Shown here in pieces: positions 1-5,715 of a stretch of DNA of 5,715 bases. The stretch is from Pseudomonadota bacterium (GTDB lineage Bacteria > Pseudomonadota > Alphaproteobacteria > Sphingomonadales > Sphingomonadaceae). The stretch lies in assembly GCA_023392555.1 (NCBI GenBank), contig JAEVYW010000285.1:1-5715 (forward strand), written 5' to 3'. Made by a program: the position numbers and the translations under genes. Numbering within the stretch: position 1 is the stretch's first letter; each line of letters begins with the position of its first letter. Under the pieces are notes generated by a model, which did not search any database, was not told where the DNA came from, and worked only from the letters and a program-made list of their open reading frames with translations.

Positions 1-1
1 G

Positions 2-211
2 GTCAAACGGCATCCGGAGCTGGGCCGGGCCATAATCGCCGGTGGCATCGGCCCCGCAAACGCGCTGTCGGCATCGCGCTTCGGCGCGTACGCAATCGAT
101 GTCGGTTCAGCGGTCGATCGCATTCCCGGCATGAAGTCGCCCGACAAAATCCGGCACCTGTTCGGCACGCTCCGCACGCCAAGCCGCGAGGACGCTCGCG
201 CATGCGCCTGA
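2..211 (+). CDS. trpF: Phosphoribosylanthranilate isomerase, C-terminal 69 residues (5' end outside window)
   Basis: This is the 3' end of a PRA isomerase, which converts N-(5-phosphoribosyl)anthranilate to CdRP in tryptophan synthesis. The visible part carries the C-terminal barrel signatures of TrpF: the phosphate-binding loop [11 protein letters not shown], then [20 protein letters not shown], which matches the family pattern of (V/L)D-x-x-S-x-VE-x-x-PG-x-KD. After FGTLRT, about where the enteric protein ends, there are roughly ten more residues ([10 protein letters not shown]). This tail reads into the start of trpB, giving a 10-bp overlap that should couple translation of the two genes. 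The catalytic N-terminal half is not in the window. It therefore cannot be said whether this is a free TrpF or the second half of a TrpC-TrpF fusion as in enteric bacteria. The neighbours trpB and trpA make the assignment secure. Confidence 0.9.
   Translation, partial: VKRHPELGRAIIAGGIGPANALSASRFGAYAIDVGSAVDRIPGMKSPDKIRHLFGTLRTPSREDARACA
188..192 (+). promoter_or_regulatory. Ribosome binding site of trpB
   Basis: GAGGA lies inside the end of trpF, nine bases before the trpB ATG at 202. It is a good Shine-Dalgarno match and supports that ATG, which falls before the trpF stop codon. Confidence 0.6.
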
Positions 212-1362
212 ACGGCCGCTTCGGAAGGTTCGGCGGCACATATGTGCCCGAAATACTGGTGCCTGCACTTGAGCAGCTCGAGGCGGCGTTCCTCGACGCG
301 CAGGCGGATCCGGCATTCGAGGCCGAAATCAACGACCTGCTCGCCAATTACGCCGGGCGGCCGACACCGCTTACGCGTTGCCGCAACCTGCCCGGCCGAA
401 TTTACCTGAAGCGTGAAGACCTGCTCCACGGCGGAGCGCACAAGACCAACCAGGTGCTTGCCCAAGCCCTGCTCGCGAAGCGCATGGGCAAGACGCGGCT
501 GATCGCCGAAACCGGCGCGGGCCAGCACGGCGTTGCAACCGCCATCGCCGGCTCGCTGCTCGGGTTCGAAACCGTCATCTACATGGGTGCGGAGGACGTG
601 GAACGGCAGTCGCTCAACGTCTTCCGGATGGAATTGATGGGCGCGAAGGTCATCGCCGTCGAAAGCGGCGGGCGGACGCTCAAGGACGCGATCAATGAGG
701 CGCTGCGCGACTGGTCGGCAAGCTTCGAGACCACGCACTATCTGCTCGGCACGGCGGCCGGTCCGCATCCATTCCCGACGATGGTTCGGGAGTTTCAGCG
801 GGTCATCAGCCGCGAAGCTCGCGCGCAGATCATTGCGCAGGAGGGTCGCCTGCCGGACTCGGTCATCGCCTGCGTCGGCGGCGGGTCCAACGCGATCGGC
901 CTGTTTGCCGACTTCATCGACGACAACGTGCGGTTGATCGGCGTCGAACCCGCGGGCCGGGGCCTCGATGGCGAAGAGCATGGCGCAACCCTGCTGCGCG
1001 GTCGACCGGGGATTCTGCACGGCGCGGAAACCTTGCTGCTGCAGGATAGCGACGGGCAGATTGCCGACACATGGTCCGTGTCCGCAGGCCTCGACTACCC
1101 CGGGGTCGGCCCGGAACACGCACACCTCAAGGACATCGGCCGCGCGGACTATGTCGGCGTCACCGACGCTGAAGCACTCGCGGCCTTCAAGGCGCTCGCC
1201 ACGAACGAAGGCATCCTCTGCGCCTTCGAATCCGCGCATGCGCTCGCCTACGCATTGAAGCTGGCGCAACGAGACCCCGAAGCAATCCTGCTCGTCGGCC
1301 TGTCGGGGCGCGGCGACAAGGATGTTGCCCAGGCGCAGCGCCTCCTAGAGCAGGCCGCATGA
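202..1362 (+). CDS. trpB: Tryptophan synthase beta subunit
   Basis: The PLP-dependent beta subunit condenses indole, channelled from TrpA, with L-serine to give L-tryptophan; the enzyme is a cytosolic alpha2-beta2 complex. The 386 residues are near the family length of about 400. Visible landmarks are the N-terminal [10 protein letters not shown], the PLP lysine K81 in HGGAHKTNQ, the catalytic glutamate E103 in AETGAGQHG, the phosphate-binding glycine loop GGGSN at 226-230, D298 in SAGLDYP, E343 in FESAHA and S368 in LSGRGDKD. The sequence resembles the Escherichia coli protein closely from memory (for example [11 protein letters not shown] and DVERQS-NVFRM), rather than the ELNHTGAHKINN form common in alphaproteobacteria. 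It is about five residues shorter than the E. coli protein just before the YLKRED motif. The start is set by the GAGGA ribosome site and by homology. The gene overlaps trpF by 10 bp and trpA by 4 bp (ATGA). Confidence 0.98.
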   Translation: MRLNGRFGRFGGTYVPEILVPALEQLEAAFLDAQADPAFEAEINDLLANYAGRPTPLTRCRNLPGRIYLKREDLLHGGAHKTNQVLAQALLAKRMGKTRLIAETGAGQHGVATAIAGSLLGFETVIYMGAEDVERQSLNVFRMELMGAKVIAVESGGRTLKDAINEALRDWSASFETTHYLLGTAAGPHPFPTMVREFQRVISREARAQIIAQEGRLPDSVIACVGGGSNAIGLFADFIDDNVRLIGVEPAGRGLDGEEHGATLLRGRPGILHGAETLLLQDSDGQIADTWSVSAGLDYPGVGPEHAHLKDIGRADYVGVTDAEALAAFKALATNEGILCAFESAHALAYALKLAQRDPEAILLVGLSGRGDKDVAQAQRLLEQAA

Positions 1363-2150
1363 GCCGCTACGCGACCATGTTCGACCGCCTGCGCCGAAGC
1401 GGGGAGGGTGCGTTCGGCGCCTTCCTGATGCTCGGCGACCCCGACCTCGCGACAAGCGCGCGCCTGCTCGATGCGCTCGTCGAAGGCGGCGCCGACATGA
1501 TCGAGGTCGGCATTCCCTTTTCGGACCCCGTCGCGGACGGACCGGTCATCCAGGCCGCTTCGCAACGGGCACTGAAGGCCGGCGTCCGCGTAAGCGACTG
1601 CCTCGACTTGATCGCCGGCTTCCGCGATCGCCATCCCGAGGTGCCCGTCGGCATTTTGACGTATGCGAACATCGTCATGGCCCGCGGCCGCAGCGATTTC
1701 ATGCGTGCCGCCGCCCAAGCCGGAGCCGACAGCCTGCTCGTCGCGGACGTGCCGGCACTCGAAGCCGAACCTTGGGCTGAAGACATGCTCGCCACAGGGA
1801 TCGAACCGGTCCTGATCGCCGCGGCCAATACCCCCGATCCGACGCTCGGCCGCATCGCCAAGCTGTCGCGCGCCTACACCTATTGTGTCAGCCGCGCCGG
1901 GATCACCGGCGTTCACTCCGCAGGGATTTTCGACAGGACTCTCCCGCGCCGCCTCGCGGACGCAGGAGCGCCGCCGCCAGTCTTTGGCTTCGGCATCTCC
2001 GAGCCCGCCCATGTCCGTGCCGCGCTCTCGGCCGGAGCCGCCGGCGTCATCAGCGGCTCGGCCATCGTGCGCCTCGCCGACCAGGGTCCTGCCGCCGTCG
2101 CCGAATTCGTTCGCAGCCTGAAAGACTCGACGCTCCAAGCGTTTGCCTGA
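1359..2150 (+). CDS. trpA: Tryptophan synthase alpha subunit
   Basis: The alpha subunit cleaves indole-3-glycerol phosphate to indole and glyceraldehyde 3-phosphate and passes the indole to TrpB through a tunnel. The 263-residue TIM barrel has the catalytic pair E49 ([11 protein letters not shown]) and D60 (VADGP), at the same numbers as in E. coli TrpA. It also has R179 in the loop-6 motif SRAGITG, and the phosphate-binding FGFGIS (209-214) and ISGSAIV (231-237). The opening M-x-RY-x-x-MF-x-x-L-x-x-x-x-EGAF and the ending [13 protein letters not shown] again follow the enteric protein. Alphaproteobacterial TrpA more usually begins with an R-x-x-RF-x-x-L pattern and has VGFGV and ADGVVVGSA. 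The start codon overlaps the trpB stop as ATGA, so translation is coupled; only a weak AGAG precedes it. All key residues are present, so it should be active. Confidence 0.97.
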   Translation: MSRYATMFDRLRRSGEGAFGAFLMLGDPDLATSARLLDALVEGGADMIEVGIPFSDPVADGPVIQAASQRALKAGVRVSDCLDLIAGFRDRHPEVPVGILTYANIVMARGRSDFMRAAAQAGADSLLVADVPALEAEPWAEDMLATGIEPVLIAAANTPDPTLGRIAKLSRAYTYCVSRAGITGVHSAGIFDRTLPRRLADAGAPPPVFGFGISEPAHVRAALSAGAAGVISGSAIVRLADQGPAAVAEFVRSLKDSTLQAFA

Positions 2151-2206
2151 TCCGCCCCTCGGCACTAAGGCGGGCGCGAATTCACTCGCATGCGCAAGAA
2201 GGTCCC
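2151..2206 (+). other. 56-bp gap between trpA and the M14 peptidase gene, with a weak hairpin and an RBS
   Basis: The gap starts with a possible 5-bp GC stem (CCGCC at 2152-2156 with GGCGG at 2169-2173, 12-base loop). It has no following T-run, so it is a poor candidate for an intrinsic terminator. It ends with AAGAAGG at 2196-2202, a ribosome binding site four bases before the ATG at 2207. No clear -35/-10 pair is visible. Read-through from the trp operon is therefore possible. Confidence 0.45.
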
Positions 2207-3373
2207 ATGGCACTGACGATTTCGAGCTCGTTCGACGCGGGCAACATCCGCGTGGTCAAGCAGCATGGCGACACCGCCGACCTGGAGATCGTCAAGGATC
2301 ACCTGTCCGACTTCTACCAATGGTTCTACTTCCGCCTCGCCGGCGCGGCGGGCCGCGAAGTCACCTTGCGCATCACCAATTGTGCCGGCTCGGCCGATCC
2401 CAACGGCTGGCCCGACTACAAAGCCGTCGTCTCGATCGACCGCGAGGAATGGCTGCGGGTCCAGGACACGACCTATGCCGACGGCGTCCTCACCATCCGC
2501 TTCACGCCCGCGACCGACTGCGTGTGGCTGGCCTATTTCGCGCCATTCTCGATGGAGCGGCACCACGACATGGTCGCGTCGATCTCGTCGCTTCCGTTCG
2601 TCGAGTATCGCTCGCTCGGCAAGTCGCTCGACGGCCAGGACATCGACTGCCTGACGATCGGCCAGGGCCCGCTCAACGTCTGGCTCTACGCCCGCCAGCA
2701 CCCGGGCGAGAGCATGGCCGAATGGTGGATGGAAGGGGCGCTCGAGAAGCTGTGCGATCCCGACGATCCCGTCAGCCGCGTCCTCCGCAGCGAGTGCACC
2801 TTCCGCGTCGTTCCGAACATGAACCCGGACGGATCGCGCCGCGGCCACCTGCGCACCAACGCAGCCGGCATCAACCTCAACCGTGAATGGCACGCGCCGA
2901 GTGCGGAAAAGAGCCCCGAGGTGCTGTGCGTCCGCAACGCGATGGACGAGACCGGCGTCGACTTCGCCATGGACGTCCACGGCGACGAGGCGATCCCCGC
3001 CAACTTCCTCGCCGGCTTCGAAGGCATTCCGTCGATCACCGATCGTCAGACCAAGCTCTTCGCGTCCTTTTCCGACGCGCTCGAGCGGATCTCGCCCGAC
3101 TTCCAGACCAGCCAGGGCTATGAGCTTGCGGCGCCCGGCCAGGCCAACATGTCGATGTCCACGACCCAGCTGGCGGAGCGCTACGGCTGCGTGTCGATGA
3201 CGCTCGAAATGCCATTCAAGGACAACTCCGACCTGCCCGATCCGGTGTACGGCTGGTCGCCCGACCGTTCGCGCCATCTTGCCTTCGCCTGCCTCGGCGC
3301 GCTCCACGCGATCCTGCCGGAACTGAAGTCCGCGAAGACTCGCAAGCCCGTCGCCGACAAGGTCGACGCCTGA
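2207..3373 (+). CDS. M14-family zinc carboxypeptidase, cytosolic carboxypeptidase (CCP/Nna1)-like
   Basis: This 388-residue protein has the two-part layout of bacterial CCP-like peptidases (M14D type). An N-terminal beta-sandwich-like domain (about 1-125) precedes an M14 catalytic domain. Zinc ligands are visible as H165 and E168 (RQHPGES) and H258 (DVHGDE). Substrate-carboxylate residues are N225-R226 in GINLNREW, with R216 before them. E334 in MTLEMPF is the likely catalytic glutamate. VPNMNPDG (202-209) is a further family signature. No signal peptide or membrane segment is seen, so it should act in the cytosol. Eukaryotic relatives trim glutamates from protein tails; the substrate of bacterial members is not settled and I do not assign one. 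The frame is open upstream into trpA, but the ATG at 2207 follows AAGAAGG and begins the conserved N-terminus. The stop overlaps the gpmA start (TGATG), so the two are probably co-translated. Confidence 0.92.
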   Translation: MALTISSSFDAGNIRVVKQHGDTADLEIVKDHLSDFYQWFYFRLAGAAGREVTLRITNCAGSADPNGWPDYKAVVSIDREEWLRVQDTTYADGVLTIRFTPATDCVWLAYFAPFSMERHHDMVASISSLPFVEYRSLGKSLDGQDIDCLTIGQGPLNVWLYARQHPGESMAEWWMEGALEKLCDPDDPVSRVLRSECTFRVVPNMNPDGSRRGHLRTNAAGINLNREWHAPSAEKSPEVLCVRNAMDETGVDFAMDVHGDEAIPANFLAGFEGIPSITDRQTKLFASFSDALERISPDFQTSQGYELAAPGQANMSMSTTQLAERYGCVSMTLEMPFKDNSDLPDPVYGWSPDRSRHLAFACLGALHAILPELKSAKTRKPVADKVDA

Positions 3374-4065
3374 TGCCGACCCTGGTCCTGATCCGTCACG
3401 GCCAGTCGCAGTGGAACCTTGAGAACCGCTTCACCGGCTGGTGGGACGTCGATCTGTCCGAGAAGGGCGTTGCCGAAGCACGCGCCGCCGGCCGGCTGAT
3501 GCGGGAGCGCGGGCTCGACTTCGACTGCTGCTTCACCAGCGTCCTCACCCGCGCCATCCGCACGCTTCACCTCGCGCTGCACGAGATGGATCGCCTGTGG
3601 CTTCCGGTGACCAAGGACTGGCACCTGAACGAGCGCCACTACGGCGGGCTCACCGGCCTCAACAAGCAGGAGATGATCGACAAGGTCGGCGTGGAACAGG
3701 TCAAGATCTGGCGTCGCTCCTACGACATCCCGCCGCCGCCGCTGCCCGAGGACAGCGAGTATGATGTCGCGCGCGACCGCCGTTATGCTGGCATCGACGT
3801 GCCGAATACGGAGAGCCTCGAGGACACGATCGAGCGGGCGCTGCCTTTCTTCGATGCGGAGATCGCGCCGGCCCTTCGCGCCAACAAGCGCGTGCTCGTC
3901 TCGGCCCACGGCAATTCCATCCGCGGCATCGTCAAGCATCTGTCGAAGCTCGGCGACGAGGAAATCGTCGGCGTGGAAATCCCGACCGGCCAGCCGTTGG
4001 TCTATGAGCTCGACGACAGTCTCGAGCGGGTGGACAGCTACTATCTGAACGAACGCTCGGCTTAG
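3373..4065 (+). CDS. gpmA: 2,3-bisphosphoglycerate-dependent phosphoglycerate mutase
   Basis: This enzyme interconverts 3-phosphoglycerate and 2-phosphoglycerate in glycolysis and gluconeogenesis through a phosphohistidine. The 230 residues show [10 protein letters not shown] with the phosphorylated H9, R60 in [10 protein letters not shown], the proton donor E87 in [14 protein letters not shown], and the second active-site histidine H179 in SAHGNSIRG. It keeps the long insert with [15 protein letters not shown] and [10 protein letters not shown] that marks the true dPGM branch, as opposed to generic histidine phosphatases. It lacks roughly the last 20 residues of the E. coli protein. The ATG overlaps the stop of the M14 gene by one base (TGATG), with a weak AAGG ten bases upstream, so expression probably depends on that gene. 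Its stop overlaps that of the convergent GGDEF gene. Confidence 0.97.
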   Translation: MPTLVLIRHGQSQWNLENRFTGWWDVDLSEKGVAEARAAGRLMRERGLDFDCCFTSVLTRAIRTLHLALHEMDRLWLPVTKDWHLNERHYGGLTGLNKQEMIDKVGVEQVKIWRRSYDIPPPPLPEDSEYDVARDRRYAGIDVPNTESLEDTIERALPFFDAEIAPALRANKRVLVSAHGNSIRGIVKHLSKLGDEEIVGVEIPTGQPLVYELDDSLERVDSYYLNERSA

Positions 4066-4069
4066 GCCG
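4058..4069. other. Small hairpin over the convergent stop codons of gpmA and the GGDEF gene
   Basis: CGGC-TTAG-GCCG forms a perfect 4-bp stem. Its TTAG loop holds both stop codons (TAG on the + strand, TAA on the - strand). There is no T-run on either side and the stem does not extend, so a terminator role is only a possibility. No other terminator is visible between the two convergent genes. Confidence 0.25.
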
Positions 4070-4640
4070 CCACTTTCTCCGCGTACATGGCGTTGTCGGC
4101 GCGGGCCATGACCGTTTCCGCGGTGTCGCCGGCCTCGATCACCGCAATGCCGATCGCAACGCTTAGCGGCAGGCACGATCCGTCGAAGGAGAAGTCGCTC
4201 TCGGCGACTCGCGACACGAGCCGCGATGCGGTTTCCTTCGCGCTCCCTTCGTCGGCATGTTCGATGAGGATCCCGAATTCGTCGCCGCCGAGCCGCGCGA
4301 CGCAATCGCTGCGGCGAACGCCCGCTGAAAGGATCTGCGCCACCTGGATCAGCGCACCGTCCCCGGCCGCGTGACCGTAGGTGTCGTTGATCATCTTCAG
4401 CCCGTCGATATCGACGAACAGCATCGCGCACTTGTCGCCATAGCGGCTGACCCGGTCGATCAGGCTTTCGAGTTGCCGCATGAAGCCGCGGCGGTTGGGG
4501 ACGTCGATCAGGCTGTCGGAGTGCGCCAAGCGGTCGAGCATTGCGACGCGCTGTTCAAGCGTGTGGATTTCGCCGCGCAGCCGCGCGACTTCGGCGAGCA
4601 ACGCCTCGGAGTCGGAAACATCGAGCAGCCGTTCGGTCAT
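4062..4640 (-). CDS. GGDEF-domain diguanylate cyclase, small, without a sensor domain
   Basis: The protein (192 residues from the chosen start) likely makes cyclic di-GMP from two GTP. Residues 10-35 are a heptad-like stretch ([21 protein letters not shown]) that could form a dimerising coiled coil. The GGDEF domain fills the rest. It has [11 protein letters not shown] in place of the usual PLTGLPNRR, metal and substrate residues in [20 protein letters not shown] (D77, N85, D86), an intact GGDEF at 118-122, and an RxxD inhibitory site (R109-D112) five residues before it, so product inhibition is expected. It ends abruptly after [12 protein letters not shown]. No PAS, GAF, receiver or membrane part is present, so its input must come from a partner or from expression. 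The ATG at 4640 is the best start. The open frame reaches 4760, but the extra 40 residues look non-coding. A strong AGGAG lies 25 bases upstream, too far for a normal ribosome site. Confidence 0.9.
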   Translation of the reverse strand: MTERLLDVSDSEALLAEVARLRGEIHTLEQRVAMLDRLAHSDSLIDVPNRRGFMRQLESLIDRVSRYGDKCAMLFVDIDGLKMINDTYGHAAGDGALIQVAQILSAGVRRSDCVARLGGDEFGILIEHADEGSAKETASRLVSRVAESDFSFDGSCLPLSVAIGIAVIEAGDTAETVMARADNAMYAEKVAA

Positions 4641-4789
4641 CTGACTTACGCCCCAGAATCCCCCTCTCCTTTCCGAGACATATCCGGAAACGGCGGCCGT
4701 GAAAATCGGTGGAATCGGCCAATCGCGTTGCGAAGCGGGATTCCTGTTCCTAAACGGCACGCTCAGGTTGGGCTGCGCGAAGCGGGGCG
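4641..4789. promoter_or_regulatory. Divergent intergenic region between the GGDEF gene and purE
   Basis: This 149-bp segment has no convincing gene and must serve transcription in both directions. On the + strand TTGCGA (4728-4733) and CTAAAC (4750-4755), 16 bases apart, are a weak promoter candidate for purE. A 10-bp direct repeat, GCGAAGCGGG, occurs at 4730-4739 and again at 4777-4786 next to the purE start. On the - strand a purine-rich AGGAGAGGGGG (4670-4660) precedes the GGDEF gene. No PurR-type operator or riboswitch could be recognised. Confidence 0.4.
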
Positions 4790-5272
4790 ATGGCGAACAC
4801 GACGGTCGGAATCATCATGGGCAGCCGCTCCGATTGGGAGACGATGCGTCATGCCGGCGAAACCCTCGACCGCCTTGGTGTCGCGCATGAGACCAAGATC
4901 GTATCGGCGCACCGTACGCCGAAGCGGCTCTACGACTACGCGTCCGAAGCGAAGGGCCGTGGCCTCAAGGTGATCATCGCCGGTGCCGGCGGTGCCGCCC
5001 ATCTGCCCGGCATGGCCGCGTCGATGACCAGCCTCCCGGTGCTTGGCGTTCCCGTCGAAAGCCAGTCGCTCAACGGCCTCGATAGCCTTCTGTCGATCGT
5101 GCAGATGCCGGCCGGCGTTCCGGTCGGCACGCTTGCGATCGGGCGGGCAGGGGCGGTGAACGCCGCCCTTCTCGCTGCATCGATCCTCGCCACCGCAGAC
5201 GACGATCTCGGCGCGCGAATCGAGGCCTTCCGCGAAGAGCAGACCCGGGCGGTCGCCGAAACGCCTGAATGA
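4790..5272 (+). CDS. purE: N5-carboxyaminoimidazole ribonucleotide mutase (class I PurE)
   Basis: PurE moves the carboxylate of N5-CAIR to carbon 4, giving CAIR in de novo purine synthesis, after PurK has made N5-CAIR. The 160 residues are typical of the bacterial class I mutase, which forms octamers. The nucleotide-binding GSRSDWETM (11-19), the active-site H41 in [18 protein letters not shown] (65-75), and the [19 protein letters not shown] and [14 protein letters not shown] segments are all present. The pairing with purK agrees with class I rather than the class II carboxylase. The start is well fixed: an in-frame TAA lies at 4751-4753 and the ATG at 4790 is the only start codon between it and the conserved N-terminus. 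The ribosome site is poor (GCGGGG ending two bases before the ATG). The stop overlaps the purK start as ATGA. Confidence 0.98.
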   Translation: MANTTVGIIMGSRSDWETMRHAGETLDRLGVAHETKIVSAHRTPKRLYDYASEAKGRGLKVIIAGAGGAAHLPGMAASMTSLPVLGVPVESQSLNGLDSLLSIVQMPAGVPVGTLAIGRAGAVNAALLAASILATADDDLGARIEAFREEQTRAVAETPE

Positions 5273-5715
5273 TAGCCCCGGGCGGGACCATCGGTATCGT
5301 CGGCGGAGGCCAGCTCGGCCGGATGCTCGCGATCGCCGCCGCCCAGCTCGGCTACAAATGCCACATCCTCGACCCACATGAGCGCCCCTGCGCCGCCGAC
5401 GTTGCGGCGGAGTTTACGCGTGCGGCCTATGACGATGTCGAGGCGCTTCGGGCGTTCGCGGCCTCAGTCGATGTCGTCACGTACGAGTTCGAGAATTTGC
5501 CGGCAGAGCCGCTCCGCGCGGTGGGGGACAAGCTCAACCCCGGGACCAAATCGCTGGCCGTCGCGCAGGACCGCGCGGACGAGAAGAGCTTCATCGAAGG
5601 CACCGGGGCCCGGGTGGCGCCGTGGCGTGCAGTCGGCAGCCTCGACGATGTCGAGCGCGCCGTCGCCGAACTCGGCGTTCCGCTAGTGCTTAAGACCCGG
5701 CGCTACGGCTACGAC
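5269..5715 (+). CDS. purK: N5-carboxyaminoimidazole ribonucleotide synthase, N-terminal 149 residues (3' end outside window)
   Basis: PurK is an ATP-grasp enzyme that uses ATP and bicarbonate to carboxylate AIR to N5-CAIR, the substrate of PurE. The visible part has the N-terminal nucleotide-fold motif [14 protein letters not shown] (8-21), the TYEFENLP motif (71-78), [11 protein letters not shown] (99-109), and the beginning of the ATP-grasp domain with K142 in [10 protein letters not shown], where the family continues with a G-x-GQ loop. The reading frame stays open to the last base, so the gene is cut only by the window end. The ATG at 5269 overlaps the purE stop (ATGA), placing it in the same operon with coupled translation. 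No separate ribosome site is clear. Confidence 0.96.
   Translation, partial: MIAPGGTIGIVGGGQLGRMLAIAAAQLGYKCHILDPHERPCAADVAAEFTRAAYDDVEALRAFAASVDVVTYEFENLPAEPLRAVGDKLNPGTKSLAVAQDRADEKSFIEGTGARVAPWRAVGSLDDVERAVAELGVPLVLKTRRYGYD

Noticed and set aside
2152..2173. Intrinsic terminator after trpA
   Set aside because: Only a 5-bp stem with a 12-base loop and no T-run; too weak to call.
1883..2206. N-terminal extension of the M14 protein into trpA
   Set aside because: The 108 extra codons overlap trpA in another frame and are rich in arginine and proline without domain character. The ATG at 2207 has a ribosome site and begins the conserved domain.
1248..2213. 321-codon open frame antisense to trpA
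   Set aside because: Same reason: a shadow of a well-supported gene with low-complexity composition and no motif.
2165..3307. 380-codon open frame antisense to the M14 peptidase
   Set aside because: It mirrors the codon bias of the peptidase gene and shows no domain, ribosome site or independent support.
202..3373. Codon-use difference between trpB and the M14 gene as proof of transfer
   Set aside because: Counting by eye, GAA:GAG is 17:10 in trpB and 9:13 in the M14 gene. The shift fits a different origin, but the numbers are too small to carry weight, and an old transfer would have ameliorated.
3181..4431. 416-codon open frame on the - strand across the M14 gene end, gpmA and the GGDEF gene
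   Set aside because: It is arginine-rich with no recognisable motif, and it overlaps three genes with clear family signatures. GC-rich codon bias easily leaves such antisense frames open.
4641..4760. 40-residue N-terminal extension of the GGDEF protein
   Set aside because: The sequence lacks domain features and would fill most of the divergent promoter region. The ATG at 4640 leads straight into the coiled coil and GGDEF domain.

Overview
This is a GC-rich bacterial chromosomal segment, densely coding, with seven complete or partial genes on the + strand and one on the - strand. The linked purE-purK pair, the short d-phosphoglycerate mutase, the sensorless GGDEF protein with a '[12 protein letters not shown]' style N-terminus and the overall codon bias suggest an alphaproteobacterium, most likely of the Sphingomonadales. 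That placement is my inference from gene content, not from a marker gene.

Region 1 (1-2150) is the distal part of a tryptophan biosynthesis operon: the 3' end of trpF (PRA isomerase), then complete trpB and trpA (both subunits of tryptophan synthase). The three genes are tightly coupled (10-bp overlap trpF/trpB, 4-bp ATGA overlap trpB/trpA). Judged by remembered reference sequences, both TrpB and TrpA read like the enteric/gammaproteobacterial lineage rather than the form usual in alphaproteobacteria. This is the most interesting point in the window.

Region 2 (2151-4065) follows after a 56-bp gap with no convincing terminator. It holds a cytosolic-carboxypeptidase-like M14 zinc peptidase and gpmA, joined by a TGATG stop/start overlap. 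These two could be read through from the trp genes or have their own promoter.

Region 3 (4062-4640, - strand) is a small GGDEF diguanylate cyclase with intact active and inhibitory sites. It converges on gpmA with overlapping stop codons. A 149-bp divergent intergenic region (4641-4789) separates it from purE and must hold the promoters in both directions.

Region 4 (4790-5715) is the purEK operon for the AIR-to-CAIR step of de novo purine synthesis: complete purE and, through an ATGA overlap, the first 149 codons of purK, which runs off the window.

I see no RNA gene, mobile element, CRISPR array or long repeat. Nothing here amounts to an undescribed system: these are mostly housekeeping genes, with a possible horizontally acquired trp block and an orphan-function peptidase as the points to follow.
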